Source: Saccharospirillaceae bacterium
Lineage (GTDB): Bacteria; Pseudomonadota; Gammaproteobacteria; Pseudomonadales; Oceanobacteraceae
Assembly (NCBI GenBank): GCA_021208685.1
Contig: JAJOJJ010000045.1
Span: forward strand, 114,979-178,978
DNA length: 64,000 nt
Direction: 5' to 3'
Numbering within the stretch: the stretch's first letter is position 1; each line of letters begins with the position of its first letter. Below the pieces are notes generated by a model. It was not told the DNA's origin. It searched no databases and saw nothing but the letters and a program-made list of their open reading frames with translations. The position numbers were made by a program, and so were the translations under genes. Shown here piece after piece: positions 7,965 to 16,035 of the stretch.

Positions 7965-9509
7965 TCAGCTCCCGAACGCTTTGAAGCGTTTCAGTTCCAG
8001 CAGTCGGTAGCCGGTGTATGAGCCAATCAGCAATACCAGCGCCAGCACAATAAACTGAATACCGATAAAGTTGAACGTCAGATGACGGACCCAGGGATCG
8101 CTCATTGCCCAGTAAGCGAGCACAGCGGTCAGTAAGCTGCCGCCACCCTGCACCATTACCTCACGCCCCCCCTCTTCTTCCCACAGAATCGACATGCGTT
8201 CGATCGTCCAGGACAAAATAATCATTGGGAAGAAGGTAATTTTTAATCCTTCGGTAAGACCGACTTTATAAGACAGCACACTGAAAATACTGATGATTGC
8301 AATAACGGTAATAATCACCGCCGTGATCCGCGCCACCAACAGTAAATTCAGACGCGATAAGTAACTGCGGATAAACAACCCGGTTGCGACCACCAGTAAA
8401 AAGCCTATCAGCCCGGTCACCAGCGATGTCTGAATAAATGCCAGCGCAATTAATACCGGCATAAAAGTACCTGATGTGCGAATACCGATAATAATTCGCA
8501 AGATACAGACAATCAGCGCTCCGATAGGAATCAGCAGAATGGTTTTAAACATTGCCTGTTCTTCCACCGGCAAACTGTGAATGGAAAAATTCAGGAAATC
8601 ATGCTGACTGGACAGATTTTCAGCAATATTGGCATAGGTTGATTCTTCTCGCTTAAGCATTGAGAAACGAATGCTTGAATCTGTTCCACCTGTGACATCA
8701 AGAACAGGAGCTCCGCGTTGCTCCCACAACAATAAAGGCGCATCAGCAGCGAGCAGAAGCGAAGCATTACTTTCCTCTCCCGGCAGCTCGAATATTTCAC
8801 TGTCATTACCGTTCCAGACACGCAGTAACGGTGTCAGATTCTGACGACGCCGGCCATCCTGTAAATTCAGACCGTAAACCACCGAAGCCGGAACCCGGGC
8901 CTTATGCAGCATGTCGACCCACAGCTCCGGCAACTGATCAGCATAATGGGTGCGCAGTAATTCGATGTGCTGCGCCGTTTCATCTTCCTGAAAGCGCTTC
9001 AGCAATTCCCGTGTCAGGCTGTAATTATCAGCTGATGTTGCATAAGCACCGGCCAGAACTTCATTCACCGCACTGGCGTATGGCTCAGGCCAACTCACCG
9101 GTTGAATGGATGGCGGTGGGAGATCGGCACCGGACTGCATCTGGCTGACCAGAATCTCAGCGCGGTAAAACAATTCCTGTTTTCCTTTAGCTCCGCGAAC
9201 CGTCCACTCTGCCCGCGGCTCGTTGCCGTCCATAAAATTCAGGCCATAACCGGGCGAGGCTCCGGCTTCTTTTAACACGGTAAAGCCATCCTGAGCGGAT
9301 GGGCGCGCCATCGAGACTTTCACCGGCCCGCCATGGGCATTGAATTCGACTTTAGCCTCTACCGACCAGATGGTCTGGGTTTCACCGTATACCAGCGGAA
9401 CTTCATACATCCAATGGCGGTGCAGTGTCAGCACGATGCCAATCACCAGTAAAAATCCGACCAGCAGAAAGAACGGAATGCGGGTAAATGAAAATGGACC
9501 AATATTCAT
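7965..9509 (-). CDS. Inactive transglutaminase-like domain fused to seven membrane helices
   Basis: A 514-residue membrane protein. One N-terminal helix (about 8-28) is followed by roughly 280 extracytoplasmic residues that correspond to the inactive transglutaminase-like region of the 7TM-transglutaminase family. The C-terminal ~190 residues hold about seven helices, starting near MFKTILLIPIGALIVCIL. No Cys-His-Asp triad is apparent, in keeping with the family name. It sits between the retropepsin-like lipoprotein gene (3-bp gap) and the ATP-grasp gene (1-bp gap). This arrangement recurs in gammaproteobacteria as I recall it, which supports a joint function. Confidence 0.85.
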   Translation of the reverse strand: MNIGPFSFTRIPFFLLVGFLLVIGIVLTLHRHWMYEVPLVYGETQTIWSVEAKVEFNAHGGPVKVSMARPSAQDGFTVLKEAGASPGYGLNFMDGNEPRAEWTVRGAKGKQELFYRAEILVSQMQSGADLPPPSIQPVSWPEPYASAVNEVLAGAYATSADNYSLTRELLKRFQEDETAQHIELLRTHYADQLPELWVDMLHKARVPASVVYGLNLQDGRRRQNLTPLLRVWNGNDSEIFELPGEESNASLLLAADAPLLLWEQRGAPVLDVTGGTDSSIRFSMLKREESTYANIAENLSSQHDFLNFSIHSLPVEEQAMFKTILLIPIGALIVCILRIIIGIRTSGTFMPVLIALAFIQTSLVTGLIGFLLVVATGLFIRSYLSRLNLLLVARITAVIITVIAIISIFSVLSYKVGLTEGLKITFFPMIILSWTIERMSILWEEEGGREVMVQGGGSLLTAVLAYWAMSDPWVRHLTFNFIGIQFIVLALVLLIGSYTGYRLLELKRFKAFGS

Positions 9510-9512
9510 AAA

Positions 9513-10496
9513 TTAGGGGGTCGTTGACGGCAAGGAAGCAGGAGCCGGTTGAGCATCGACCGCCGTTTCATCAGCAATGTCAGATACAGACGTTGCATCA
9601 TCCGTGGTGGCCTCAGTGTTCTGCCCGGCAGGTTTATTGTTTTTCAGACGCTCAGTATCCGCCGTTGTGGTTGTCGCTGTCACGGGACGCTGAGTTTTTT
9701 CTGCCGACGTTTTTTCCGTCACGGCCGCAGGTAAATTGACCGGTACAGTGTCCGGAACAAACTTAGCGTGCAGGAAACGGCGTCCGACATCAATCAGGGT
9801 AACATCACGCAAAAATTCACGCCCTAACAGAATCGGGTATGTCATTTGCGAACGGTCGGTGAGCGTGAATTCGGTATCCTGTTGCAGCGCACTCCCGAGA
9901 TTAACCGTCAGCGATACAACGGGACGCCGATCTACCTCATCGCTGGAGGCCTGACGGATCAGGACATGGCGTATCAGCGGCGCTTCAATTTCGATCGGTT
10001 CAGCTTCATCATCATGCTGCAACCAGAAGCGAACCCAGCGTTTACCATTACGTTCAAAACGTTCCACGTTCACGGCGCTCAGCGAAGACGTCGCAGCGCC
10101 ACTGTCAATTCGTGCCTGGTAGTGGTGACCCGGCGGAGACAGGTAAATCCACTCACTGGCGCCGATGATGGTTTTGCCATCCATCAGGGTTGCCGGCGCC
10201 TCCCGGGGCGGACATTCCGCAGCCGAAAATGTCGGTGAAACCGCCGTCAATGACTGCAGCTGCTTACTGATACGGACCAGCTGCAAGCGTTGACGCCGCA
10301 ACGTATCCTCCAGCGCGGTAACATCGGCGCAGGCGGTGACCACCGGCGCAGGCTCCGCGACCGGAATCTTCTGATCCAGCAATTTTTCAATATCCGCCAA
10401 CGTCAGATCACGATGTTCCGGGCCAGGCCAGACACTGCAGCCGGAACTGATCAGGGCAACACAAGCTATGAGGAAAAACGATGCCCGGAGGGGCAT
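9513..10496 (-). CDS. RimB/retropepsin-like (putative zinc-protease family) lipoprotein
   Basis: A 327-residue lipoprotein precursor. The signal peptide ends in the lipobox ISSGC at about residue 20, then comes a short coiled-coil-like segment. The PF05618-type domain from IGASEWIYLSPPG carries RIDSGAATSSL, the Asp-Ser-Gly-Ala of retropepsin-like aspartic proteases, and a second conserved strand YPILLGREFLRD. The family is called ATP-dependent zinc protease, but the fold argues for an aspartic-type site. The C-terminal ~80 residues are Thr/Ala/Asp-rich and low in complexity. ATG 10496 is preferred over an in-frame start 66 bp upstream because GGAGG precedes it. It is the first gene of the three-gene operon. 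Confidence 0.82.
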   Translation of the reverse strand: MPLRASFFLIACVALISSGCSVWPGPEHRDLTLADIEKLLDQKIPVAEPAPVVTACADVTALEDTLRRQRLQLVRISKQLQSLTAVSPTFSAAECPPREAPATLMDGKTIIGASEWIYLSPPGHHYQARIDSGAATSSLSAVNVERFERNGKRWVRFWLQHDDEAEPIEIEAPLIRHVLIRQASSDEVDRRPVVSLTVNLGSALQQDTEFTLTDRSQMTYPILLGREFLRDVTLIDVGRRFLHAKFVPDTVPVNLPAAVTEKTSAEKTQRPVTATTTTADTERLKNNKPAGQNTEATTDDATSVSDIADETAVDAQPAPASLPSTTP

Positions 10497-10677
10497 AACA
10501 ACCTCCACCAACAGAGAAATGCGTGCGGCATTTAACCACAGAACGCAGGGGAATCTGAACACAGGTACAACCTTTTTAGCGCGTTATTATAGGGGGATAC
10601 TGATTTTTCAGGAGCAGGGGACAAACCGGCACAATAAGAGAATGACAATGCCTGACGCGCTTTGACCGGACCATAAC

Positions 10678-10704
10678 AAAAAAGCTCCCGTGAGGAGCTT
10701 TTTT
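10678..10704 (-). terminator. Intrinsic terminator of the bacterioferritin operon
   Basis: AAGCTCC/GGAGCTT arms with a CGTGA loop are flanked by A and T runs on both sides. It works in either direction and lies 20 bp past the stop of the second bacterioferritin gene. Confidence 0.9.
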
Positions 10705-10724
10705 GAGGCAACACTGTATTCCGA

Positions 10725-11195
10725 TCAGGACATCTGCGACTGCAGATAATTTGGCAAGCCAATTTTGTCGATCAGACCTAATTGCTGTTCCAGCCAGTGA
10801 GTGTGGTCGTTTTCGGTATCATCCAGCAGTACCTGCAACATTTCACGGGTCTGATAGTCCTGAACCTGTTCGCACAGCGCCATGACATCACGCAGATCCA
10901 CAATCACTTTGTATTCCAGATCCAGATCACTCTTCAGCATCGCCGGTACATCTTTGCCGATATTCAGCGGAATACGGGTGACCATATCCGGAACACCGCC
11001 CAGAAACAGAATGCGTTCAATCAGCTTGGAGGCATGCGATTTTTCATCCTCAAACTCATGATCAATCCGTTCAAAGAGTTTTTTCAGCCCCCAATCGTCA
11101 TACATACGGGAATGAATAAAATACTGATCCATGGCACTTAATTCACCAGCCAGTAATTCATTTAATTTGGCAATAACCTGCGGGTTACCTTTCAT
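10725..11195 (-). CDS. bfr: Bacterioferritin subunit, ferroxidase type
   Basis: Iron-storage subunit of the 24-mer bacterioferritin cage, 156 residues. The diiron ferroxidase ligands are complete: E18, E51, H54, E94, and E128/H131, which match E127/H130 of E. coli after a one-residue insertion. The methionine that ligates heme between subunits (M52 in E. coli) is replaced by K52, so this chain alone should not bind heme through that residue. It lies 13 bp after the companion subunit gene, which has the opposite pattern. The pair therefore resembles the heteropolymeric bacterioferritins known in Neisseria and Pseudomonas. Confidence 0.94.
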   Translation of the reverse strand: MKGNPQVIAKLNELLAGELSAMDQYFIHSRMYDDWGLKKLFERIDHEFEDEKSHASKLIERILFLGGVPDMVTRIPLNIGKDVPAMLKSDLDLEYKVIVDLRDVMALCEQVQDYQTREMLQVLLDDTENDHTHWLEQQLGLIDKIGLPNYLQSQMS

Positions 11196-11208
11196 ATCTG
11201 GCCTCCTG

Positions 11209-11673
11209 TTACATCATGGACTGTTGATAGTTTTCGATACCAACCTGAGCGATCAGCGATTGCTGGGTTTCCAGCCAGTCGAGATACTCTTCTTCATATT
11301 CCTGAATATCTTCCAGCAGCTCGCGGCTGACATAATCTTTAACCGACTCACAATAAGCGATGGCTTCTTTCAGAACGTCCAGCTGCTCGGTAATCTGGTC
11401 CAGATCGCATTGCAGCATTTCGGCAGTATTTTCACCAATACGCAAACGATTCAGTTTCTGCAGATTCGGCAATCCCTCTAGGAATAAAATACGTTCTATG
11501 AGTTTATCGGCCTGCTTCATATCCTTGATGGATTTTTTATACGCTTTTTCATCCAGTTCAGAAAATCCCCAGTTTTTAAACATCCGGGCATGCAAAAAGT
11601 ACTGGTTAATAGAGGTCAGTTCGATAGCGAGTATCTGATTAAGATACTCATTTACTTTTGCATCACCTTTCAT
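11209..11673 (-). CDS. bfr: Bacterioferritin subunit, heme type
   Basis: A 154-residue bacterioferritin homolog. It keeps M52, the heme-ligating position, but most ferroxidase ligands are altered: E51 is D, H54 is Q, E94 is I and H130 is Y, while E18 and E127 remain. It probably supplies heme sites and electron transfer in a mixed cage, and the neighbouring subunit oxidises iron. It is the promoter-proximal gene of the pair. Its GGAG-type ribosome binding site lies about 6 bases before the ATG. The region upstream holds no obvious Fur box that I could find by eye. Confidence 0.94.
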   Translation of the reverse strand: MKGDAKVNEYLNQILAIELTSINQYFLHARMFKNWGFSELDEKAYKKSIKDMKQADKLIERILFLEGLPNLQKLNRLRIGENTAEMLQCDLDQITEQLDVLKEAIAYCESVKDYVSRELLEDIQEYEEEYLDWLETQQSLIAQVGIENYQQSMM

Positions 11674-11839
11674 GGGTGCTCTCCTGAAACAGTTATCTGA
11701 CCAGTCTATGAATTAGCATCCGACTGTGCAAGCACTGGTCAGAAGAAGACAATTTAAATGACATCGATTATTACCTGCATTGGCAATAAAGACAGACCAT
11801 GAATCGGGCCTTTTATCAGGGTAAATAACAGGTGGCGTA

Positions 11840-12325
11840 TCAGGCGCGATCCGTTGGTCTGGTTCCGATATGGAAGCTGCCATCAGAATGAAACTGCACA
11901 ACCTGCGAACGCTTTTTTCCCAACAGAAACGGCTCATCGTCGTAGAATAAAAAATTCTTCCAGTAGCGGCGGAATGTTTTCCAGTCGGTCTGCACAATGT
12001 GTTCAGAGTGATAGCAGAAATACACCACGGTGTTGTCATCCCAGCTTAAATGCGCAGCAATCAGTTCCGGCAGCTCATGGCTGTCACTGTCCCAGCAGGT
12101 CTGCCAATCGCCCTGCTCTGCCCAGATACCATTACGTGCGGGCCAGTCATCCCCCAGAAAGTGGCTGGCATGGGTTGCTTCTTTACTGATGTTCTGACGC
12201 CAGAACTGCAAGGCTGCCACGGCAGTCAGTGGTTTAATATGTTCCAGATCTTCGCTGGCAACGGGTAATTCCCGGTGACGGAAAATCCAGCCTTGTTTGT
12301 AATCCGGCCAGGCAAGGTAATTCAT
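11840..12325 (-). CDS. DUF2947 family protein
   Basis: A 161-residue soluble protein, Trp-rich and acidic, matching my recollection of the DUF2947 family found in Vibrio and relatives. Recognisable stretches are KQGWIFRHRELPV near the N-terminus, WDDNTVVYFCYHSEHI in the middle and WKNFLFYDDEP toward the end. The function is unknown. No signal peptide or membrane segment is present. The gene is single, in the same orientation as thrC upstream and the bacterioferritin genes downstream, with no clear terminator on either side. Confidence 0.75.
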   Translation of the reverse strand: MNYLAWPDYKQGWIFRHRELPVASEDLEHIKPLTAVAALQFWRQNISKEATHASHFLGDDWPARNGIWAEQGDWQTCWDSDSHELPELIAAHLSWDDNTVVYFCYHSEHIVQTDWKTFRRYWKNFLFYDDEPFLLGKKRSQVVQFHSDGSFHIGTRPTDRA

Positions 12326-12467
12326 ACAGACTCACAGCGTTAAAGACGCATAAGAGTAACATTTCCGGCCACATTTGCAGAATGGATCAGCGCGGATCAT
12401 GGAATTTTCCCGGGCAGGCCGTAAACAGAACAGACCAGCGCGGGATATCCAGGCGAACGGCGGGTAT

Positions 12468-12493
12468 AAAAAAACCACCCGAAGGTGGTTTTT
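12468..12493 (-). terminator. Intrinsic terminator of thrC
   Basis: AAACCACC/GGTGGTTT arms closed by a CGAA loop, with A and T runs on both sides, 20 bp past the thrC stop. Confidence 0.9.
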
Positions 12494-12512
12494 AACGCTG
12501 TCTTAGCAGGAA

Positions 12513-13919
12513 TTAATCCTTGAAGGTATTCGCTGCGATAAAGCGTTGCACGGTGTCCAGATCGGCCGGCAGTACGTTAACACGCTCCTCCCGTTCCATA
12601 AGATCAGCCAGATGATGCGGCAGTTTGGGCATGTCAAAGCCTGCACGTAAGACCGCTTCTTCAAACTTAACCGGATGTGCCGTACCCAGGGTAATCATTG
12701 GGATGCGGGCATTACGGCGGCATTCGCGCGCCGCTTTCACGCCGATGGCGGTGTGCGGATCCAGCAGGTAACCGGTTTCAGCGAAGACTTCCTGCATAGT
12801 GGCTACCGTCATTTCTTCGCTGACCGCATAGCTGTCGAACTGCTCACGGGCTTTGGCCAGCTTGTCTTCGTCCAGCGATACCACGTCTTTTTTAGCGTTC
12901 ATGCGCGCCATCAGATCCGCCAGTTTGGCACCGTCACGGTCGTACAGATCGAACAGCAGACGCTCAAAGTTGCTGGACACGGCGATGTCCATCGACGGTG
13001 TAATGGTGTGCTGCAGCGGATGTACTTCGTACTGATTCCTGCTCATCAGCCGGTGCAGTACATCGTTGCTGTTGGTAGCGATGATCAGCTGCTCAATTGG
13101 CAAGCCCATTTTCTTGGCCATGTAACCGGCAAAGATATCGCCGAAGTTACCGGTCGGAACGGAGTATGCCATCGGACGCAGCGGCCCACCCAGGTTCAGC
13201 GCAGAGTAGAAGTAGTAAACGATCTGCGCCATGATGCGCGCCCAGTTGATGCTGTTTACCGCGACCAGTTTGCGCTCACCACGCAGGAACTGCTGATTAC
13301 CGAAACTGGCTTTAACCATGTCCTGCGCCTGGTCGAAGTTACCTTCGATGGCGATGTTGAAGATGTTGTCGCCCTTGACCGTGGTCATCTGGCGACGCTG
13401 AACCTCAGACACTTTGCCGTGCGGATGCAGGATGAAAATATCGACATTACGGCAGGCTTTGGTGCCTTCAATCGCAGCAGAACCGGTATCCCCGGAGGTT
13501 GCGCCCATAATCACCACTTTTTCATGGCGGCGTTCCAGCACGTAATCCAGCAGGCGGCCCAGCAGCTGCAGCGCAAAATCCTTGAACGCCAGCGTCGGGC
13601 CATGGAACAGCTCCAGTACGTATTCGTTGTGATCAATCTGCTGCAGCGGAGCAACGGCTTTATGACCAAAGCCGGAATACACGTCATTCAGCATGTTCTG
13701 CAAAGCCGCAGAATCCACACAGCCTTCCACGAACTGGTAAATCACTTTGTGCGCCAGTTCGGTGTACGGCAGATCACGCCAGGATTCGATTTCTTCGGGA
13801 GAGAATTGCGGTACGTCTTTCGGCACATATAAGCCGCCATCGGTGGCCAGGCCGGTCAGCAGTACGTCTTCAAAGGTCAGTTCCGGCGCATTACCGCGGG
13901 TAGAAATGTATTTCATCAT
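12513..13919 (-). CDS. thrC: Threonine synthase (long class)
   Basis: PLP enzyme that converts O-phosphohomoserine to threonine, the last step of threonine synthesis. At 468 residues it belongs to the longer class found in Pseudomonas and fungi, not the ~430-residue E. coli form. The PLP lysine lies in HGPTLAFKDFALQ (about residue 112) and the phosphate-binding MGATSGDTGSAA loop follows. Two consecutive ATG codons open the frame, so the start could be one residue later. The usual upstream partner hom is not adjacent; a DUF3087 gene lies upstream instead. Strong terminator downstream. Confidence 0.96.
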   Translation of the reverse strand: MMKYISTRGNAPELTFEDVLLTGLATDGGLYVPKDVPQFSPEEIESWRDLPYTELAHKVIYQFVEGCVDSAALQNMLNDVYSGFGHKAVAPLQQIDHNEYVLELFHGPTLAFKDFALQLLGRLLDYVLERRHEKVVIMGATSGDTGSAAIEGTKACRNVDIFILHPHGKVSEVQRRQMTTVKGDNIFNIAIEGNFDQAQDMVKASFGNQQFLRGERKLVAVNSINWARIMAQIVYYFYSALNLGGPLRPMAYSVPTGNFGDIFAGYMAKKMGLPIEQLIIATNSNDVLHRLMSRNQYEVHPLQHTITPSMDIAVSSNFERLLFDLYDRDGAKLADLMARMNAKKDVVSLDEDKLAKAREQFDSYAVSEEMTVATMQEVFAETGYLLDPHTAIGVKAARECRRNARIPMITLGTAHPVKFEEAVLRAGFDMPKLPHHLADLMEREERVNVLPADLDTVQRFIAANTFKD

Positions 13920-14041
13920 GGGCGAAAGCCTGCGTGTCTTCCAAAAGGTATGAAAAGGGGATGTGTAAAAAATGCGCGTAGTTTACATGGTTAAGGCCGC
14001 CGCTGCATCTTGCCTGCGGCCTGCTCACTGACAACGGCCAG

Positions 14042-14545
14042 CTACAGCTGTTCAAGCAGCTCCGGGCGGTAATCGTCAACACTCACGGTCAGTCCCAGAC
14101 GCTCAATCTGTTTATCCAGCTGGGCAATCTGAGTATTCAGTTCATCCATGGTCAGCGTGTTGTCTTCCAGCTGGTGCAGATGCTTTGAGCCATGCAGAAA
14201 ATAATACTGAACCGTCACCGCCAGCGGATTATCGGCCTCCAGCGCTCGGTTAAGCTTTGCACTGGCACGGTAAATCCGGTTCAGCGCCTGCTTCAGACGC
14301 CACACGTACATCACCTCCGTCAGCGCCGGATGGTCTTTAAAGCGGTTAATCAGCGCTGCAATCAATATCGCGGCGGTTGCCACACCGGCCACATTCAGCC
14401 AGAAGTTGGATTCGTCACCCCCCCACAGGGCGATGTACAGTGTCGAAAAGCCCAGCGACAGCAACAACAGAGCCACCACCAATATCGCCTGAAAGCGGTT
14501 AAGGTGTTTCTTAAAGCGGGCTTTATCAATATTTTCAAGCTTCAT
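14042..14545 (-). CDS. DUF3087 membrane protein
   Basis: A 167-residue protein with two membrane helices near the N-terminus (about 20-41 and 50-66), followed by a soluble mainly helical domain. The pattern LNRF..ILVVALLLLSLGFS, then EVMYVWRLKQALNRIYR, fits the DUF3087 family of gammaproteobacteria as I recall it. The last ~45 residues look like a coiled coil (MDELNTQIAQLDKQIERLG). Function is unknown. It lies between thrC and a Nudix gene, all on the minus strand, with spacings of about 90-120 bp, so cotranscription is uncertain. Confidence 0.7.
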   Translation of the reverse strand: MKLENIDKARFKKHLNRFQAILVVALLLLSLGFSTLYIALWGGDESNFWLNVAGVATAAILIAALINRFKDHPALTEVMYVWRLKQALNRIYRASAKLNRALEADNPLAVTVQYYFLHGSKHLHQLEDNTLTMDELNTQIAQLDKQIERLGLTVSVDDYRPELLEQL

Positions 14546-14634
14546 TCTTACTCCAGTAGTTCAGCCCTGTGGCCGGACAAGCCTGAGGCGGTTCACGCTG
14601 ATTCAACGTTGGCGGAAAGGTTGCCAAGTCTACT

Positions 14635-15159
14635 TCAGGCATCGGTTAATGAACATGAAGCACGGATAGTATCCAGCCATTCCTGAACCGCCGGGCCTGT
14701 GCCTATGGGCCAGGCCTTCAGCTTATGAACCGCAATGTGCTTACAGGCGGCCAGTTCGCTGGTATCCATCACAATGTCCCCTTCGGCGCGCACCTCATAC
14801 ACCAGCAACAGCTGGTTGGCCTGAACAAAGGGATAATGACCCAGAAAGCGAACAGCGCTACTGCTGAGCCCCAGCTCTTCTTTGATCTCGCGCACAATGC
14901 CCTGCTCCGGCGTTTCACCAGACTCCACAAAACCGCTGACCAGCGCCAGCATCCCCTCTGGCCAGCCGACATTATTCACCAGCAGTACATGCTCTTGCGC
15001 CTCTGGCTGCGGCCGGTGCAGAACGATTGCCGCAACCACCGGAACCGGGTTATTCCAGTGGACAAACCCACAGCCAGCGCGCAAACAGACCAGACGCTGA
15101 TCAACCTTCCCGGGGTGCAGCTCAGCCGCACAATGCGGGCAATAACGAAATTCCGGCAT
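14635..15159 (-). CDS. Nudix hydrolase with N-terminal zinc ribbon
   Basis: A 174-residue pyrophosphohydrolase. An N-terminal ribbon (CPHC near residue 6 and CLRAGC near residue 25) is typical of NADH pyrophosphatase-like Nudix proteins. The complete Nudix box is GFVESGETPEQGIVREIKEE followed by LGL. It is shorter than E. coli NudC (257 residues) because it lacks that protein's N-terminal domain, so NAD-cap or NADH activity should not be assumed. ATG 15159 is favoured over a start 54 bp upstream by an AGGAGA eight bases before it. It diverges from the TetR gene. Confidence 0.85.
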   Translation of the reverse strand: MPEFRYCPHCAAELHPGKVDQRLVCLRAGCGFVHWNNPVPVVAAIVLHRPQPEAQEHVLLVNNVGWPEGMLALVSGFVESGETPEQGIVREIKEELGLSSSAVRFLGHYPFVQANQLLLVYEVRAEGDIVMDTSELAACKHIAVHKLKAWPIGTGPAVQEWLDTIRASCSLTDA

Positions 15160-15305
15160 GCTGTTTTCTCCTGAAACATTAATGAAACGCCGCGCAGCCT
15201 GTATTCCGCGCATTCCCAGTTATAACGGCTTAAACCTGACAGCGACATGAACCGTTGCAAAAAGCAGTGGTGATCTGCCGACTTCTGGCACAAATGCCTC
15301 CTGCA

Positions 15306-15329
15306 AGCCTACCTACCAGTAGGTAGGCT
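15306..15329. promoter_or_regulatory. 24-bp palindrome, probable TetR operator
   Basis: Two perfect 11-bp arms (AGCCTACCTAC and its complement) flank a CA centre. The site lies 43 bp before the TetR start codon and about 145 bp from the divergent Nudix start, which fits autoregulation of the tetR-OYE operon. Confidence 0.75.
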
Positions 15330-15371
15330 AATCATCATTCTGTATTGATAGCGCCCAGAGCGATTAACACG

Positions 15372-15995
15372 ATGACCACAAAATCTGCCAATGCCCGTCA
15401 TACCCGTCAACAGCTGATTGCTGTCGGCGCAGACCTGCTCTGCCGCCGGGGTTATACCGGCTTCAGTTATCAGGATCTGGCGCATGAACTGGGCATCAGT
15501 AAACCCAGTGTGCATCACCACTTCGCACAAAAAGCGGATCTCGGTCTGGCGCTGTGTGACTGGACAGAGCAATGGCTGCGCGACGGTTTCGGGCACTTTG
15601 ATCAGCATGGGCAAAATGCACCGGACAAACTGCAGCGTTATCTGCGCGCCGCCGCCAAACATACGTTTAACGAACACAAACAGTGCCCGCTCAGCGCCCT
15701 GCACAGTGACCTGGCCCAATTGCCGGATGCCATGCGCGCACGCCTGAGTGACCTCAGCCAGCTCGAAGTTAACTGGGTTGCTGCGGTCTTCCGTCAGGGT
15801 CTGGCAGACGGCGAACTGCAGGCTCCGGCCGGTGCCAGTGCGCAGGAACTGGCGCAGTTATTTATTTTTGCCTGCAAAGGCGCGTTGTATTACGCCCGAT
15901 TGCTGGGGCGCGAACATTTTGAGCAGAGTATGACGCTGCTGCTGCAACAATGGCTGCCGGATGCACAACCGGCGCAATCACACACACCCCTTTAA
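15372..15995 (+). CDS. TetR family regulator
   Basis: A 207-residue repressor-type protein. The N-terminal helix-turn-helix covers about residues 12-58 (YQDLAHELGISKPSVHHHF). The C-terminal ligand domain contains a CPLSALHSDL segment with a cysteine near residue 104; cysteines at this place are used for electrophile sensing in some relatives such as NemR, so that is a possibility only. ATG 15372 is chosen over an in-frame TTG 27 bp upstream. An Old Yellow Enzyme gene follows after 40 bp on the same strand and a 24-bp palindrome precedes, making a regulator-plus-reductase operon. Confidence 0.9.
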   Translation: MTTKSANARHTRQQLIAVGADLLCRRGYTGFSYQDLAHELGISKPSVHHHFAQKADLGLALCDWTEQWLRDGFGHFDQHGQNAPDKLQRYLRAAAKHTFNEHKQCPLSALHSDLAQLPDAMRARLSDLSQLEVNWVAAVFRQGLADGELQAPAGASAQELAQLFIFACKGALYYARLLGREHFEQSMTLLLQQWLPDAQPAQSHTPL

Positions 15996-16035
15996 CCATT
16001 TCCGACAACCGTAAACAGCCAACAGGAAGGAATGT

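Noticed and set aside
6992..10496. ATP-grasp/7TM/protease operon as an anti-phage defence system
   Set aside because: No effector-like domain, and the gene set looks chromosomal and widespread; kept only as an operon of unknown product.
12675..13832. Long plus-strand open frame opposite thrC
   Set aside because: Shadow of a codon-biased gene; the antisense protein has no recognisable motifs and the thrC product is complete.
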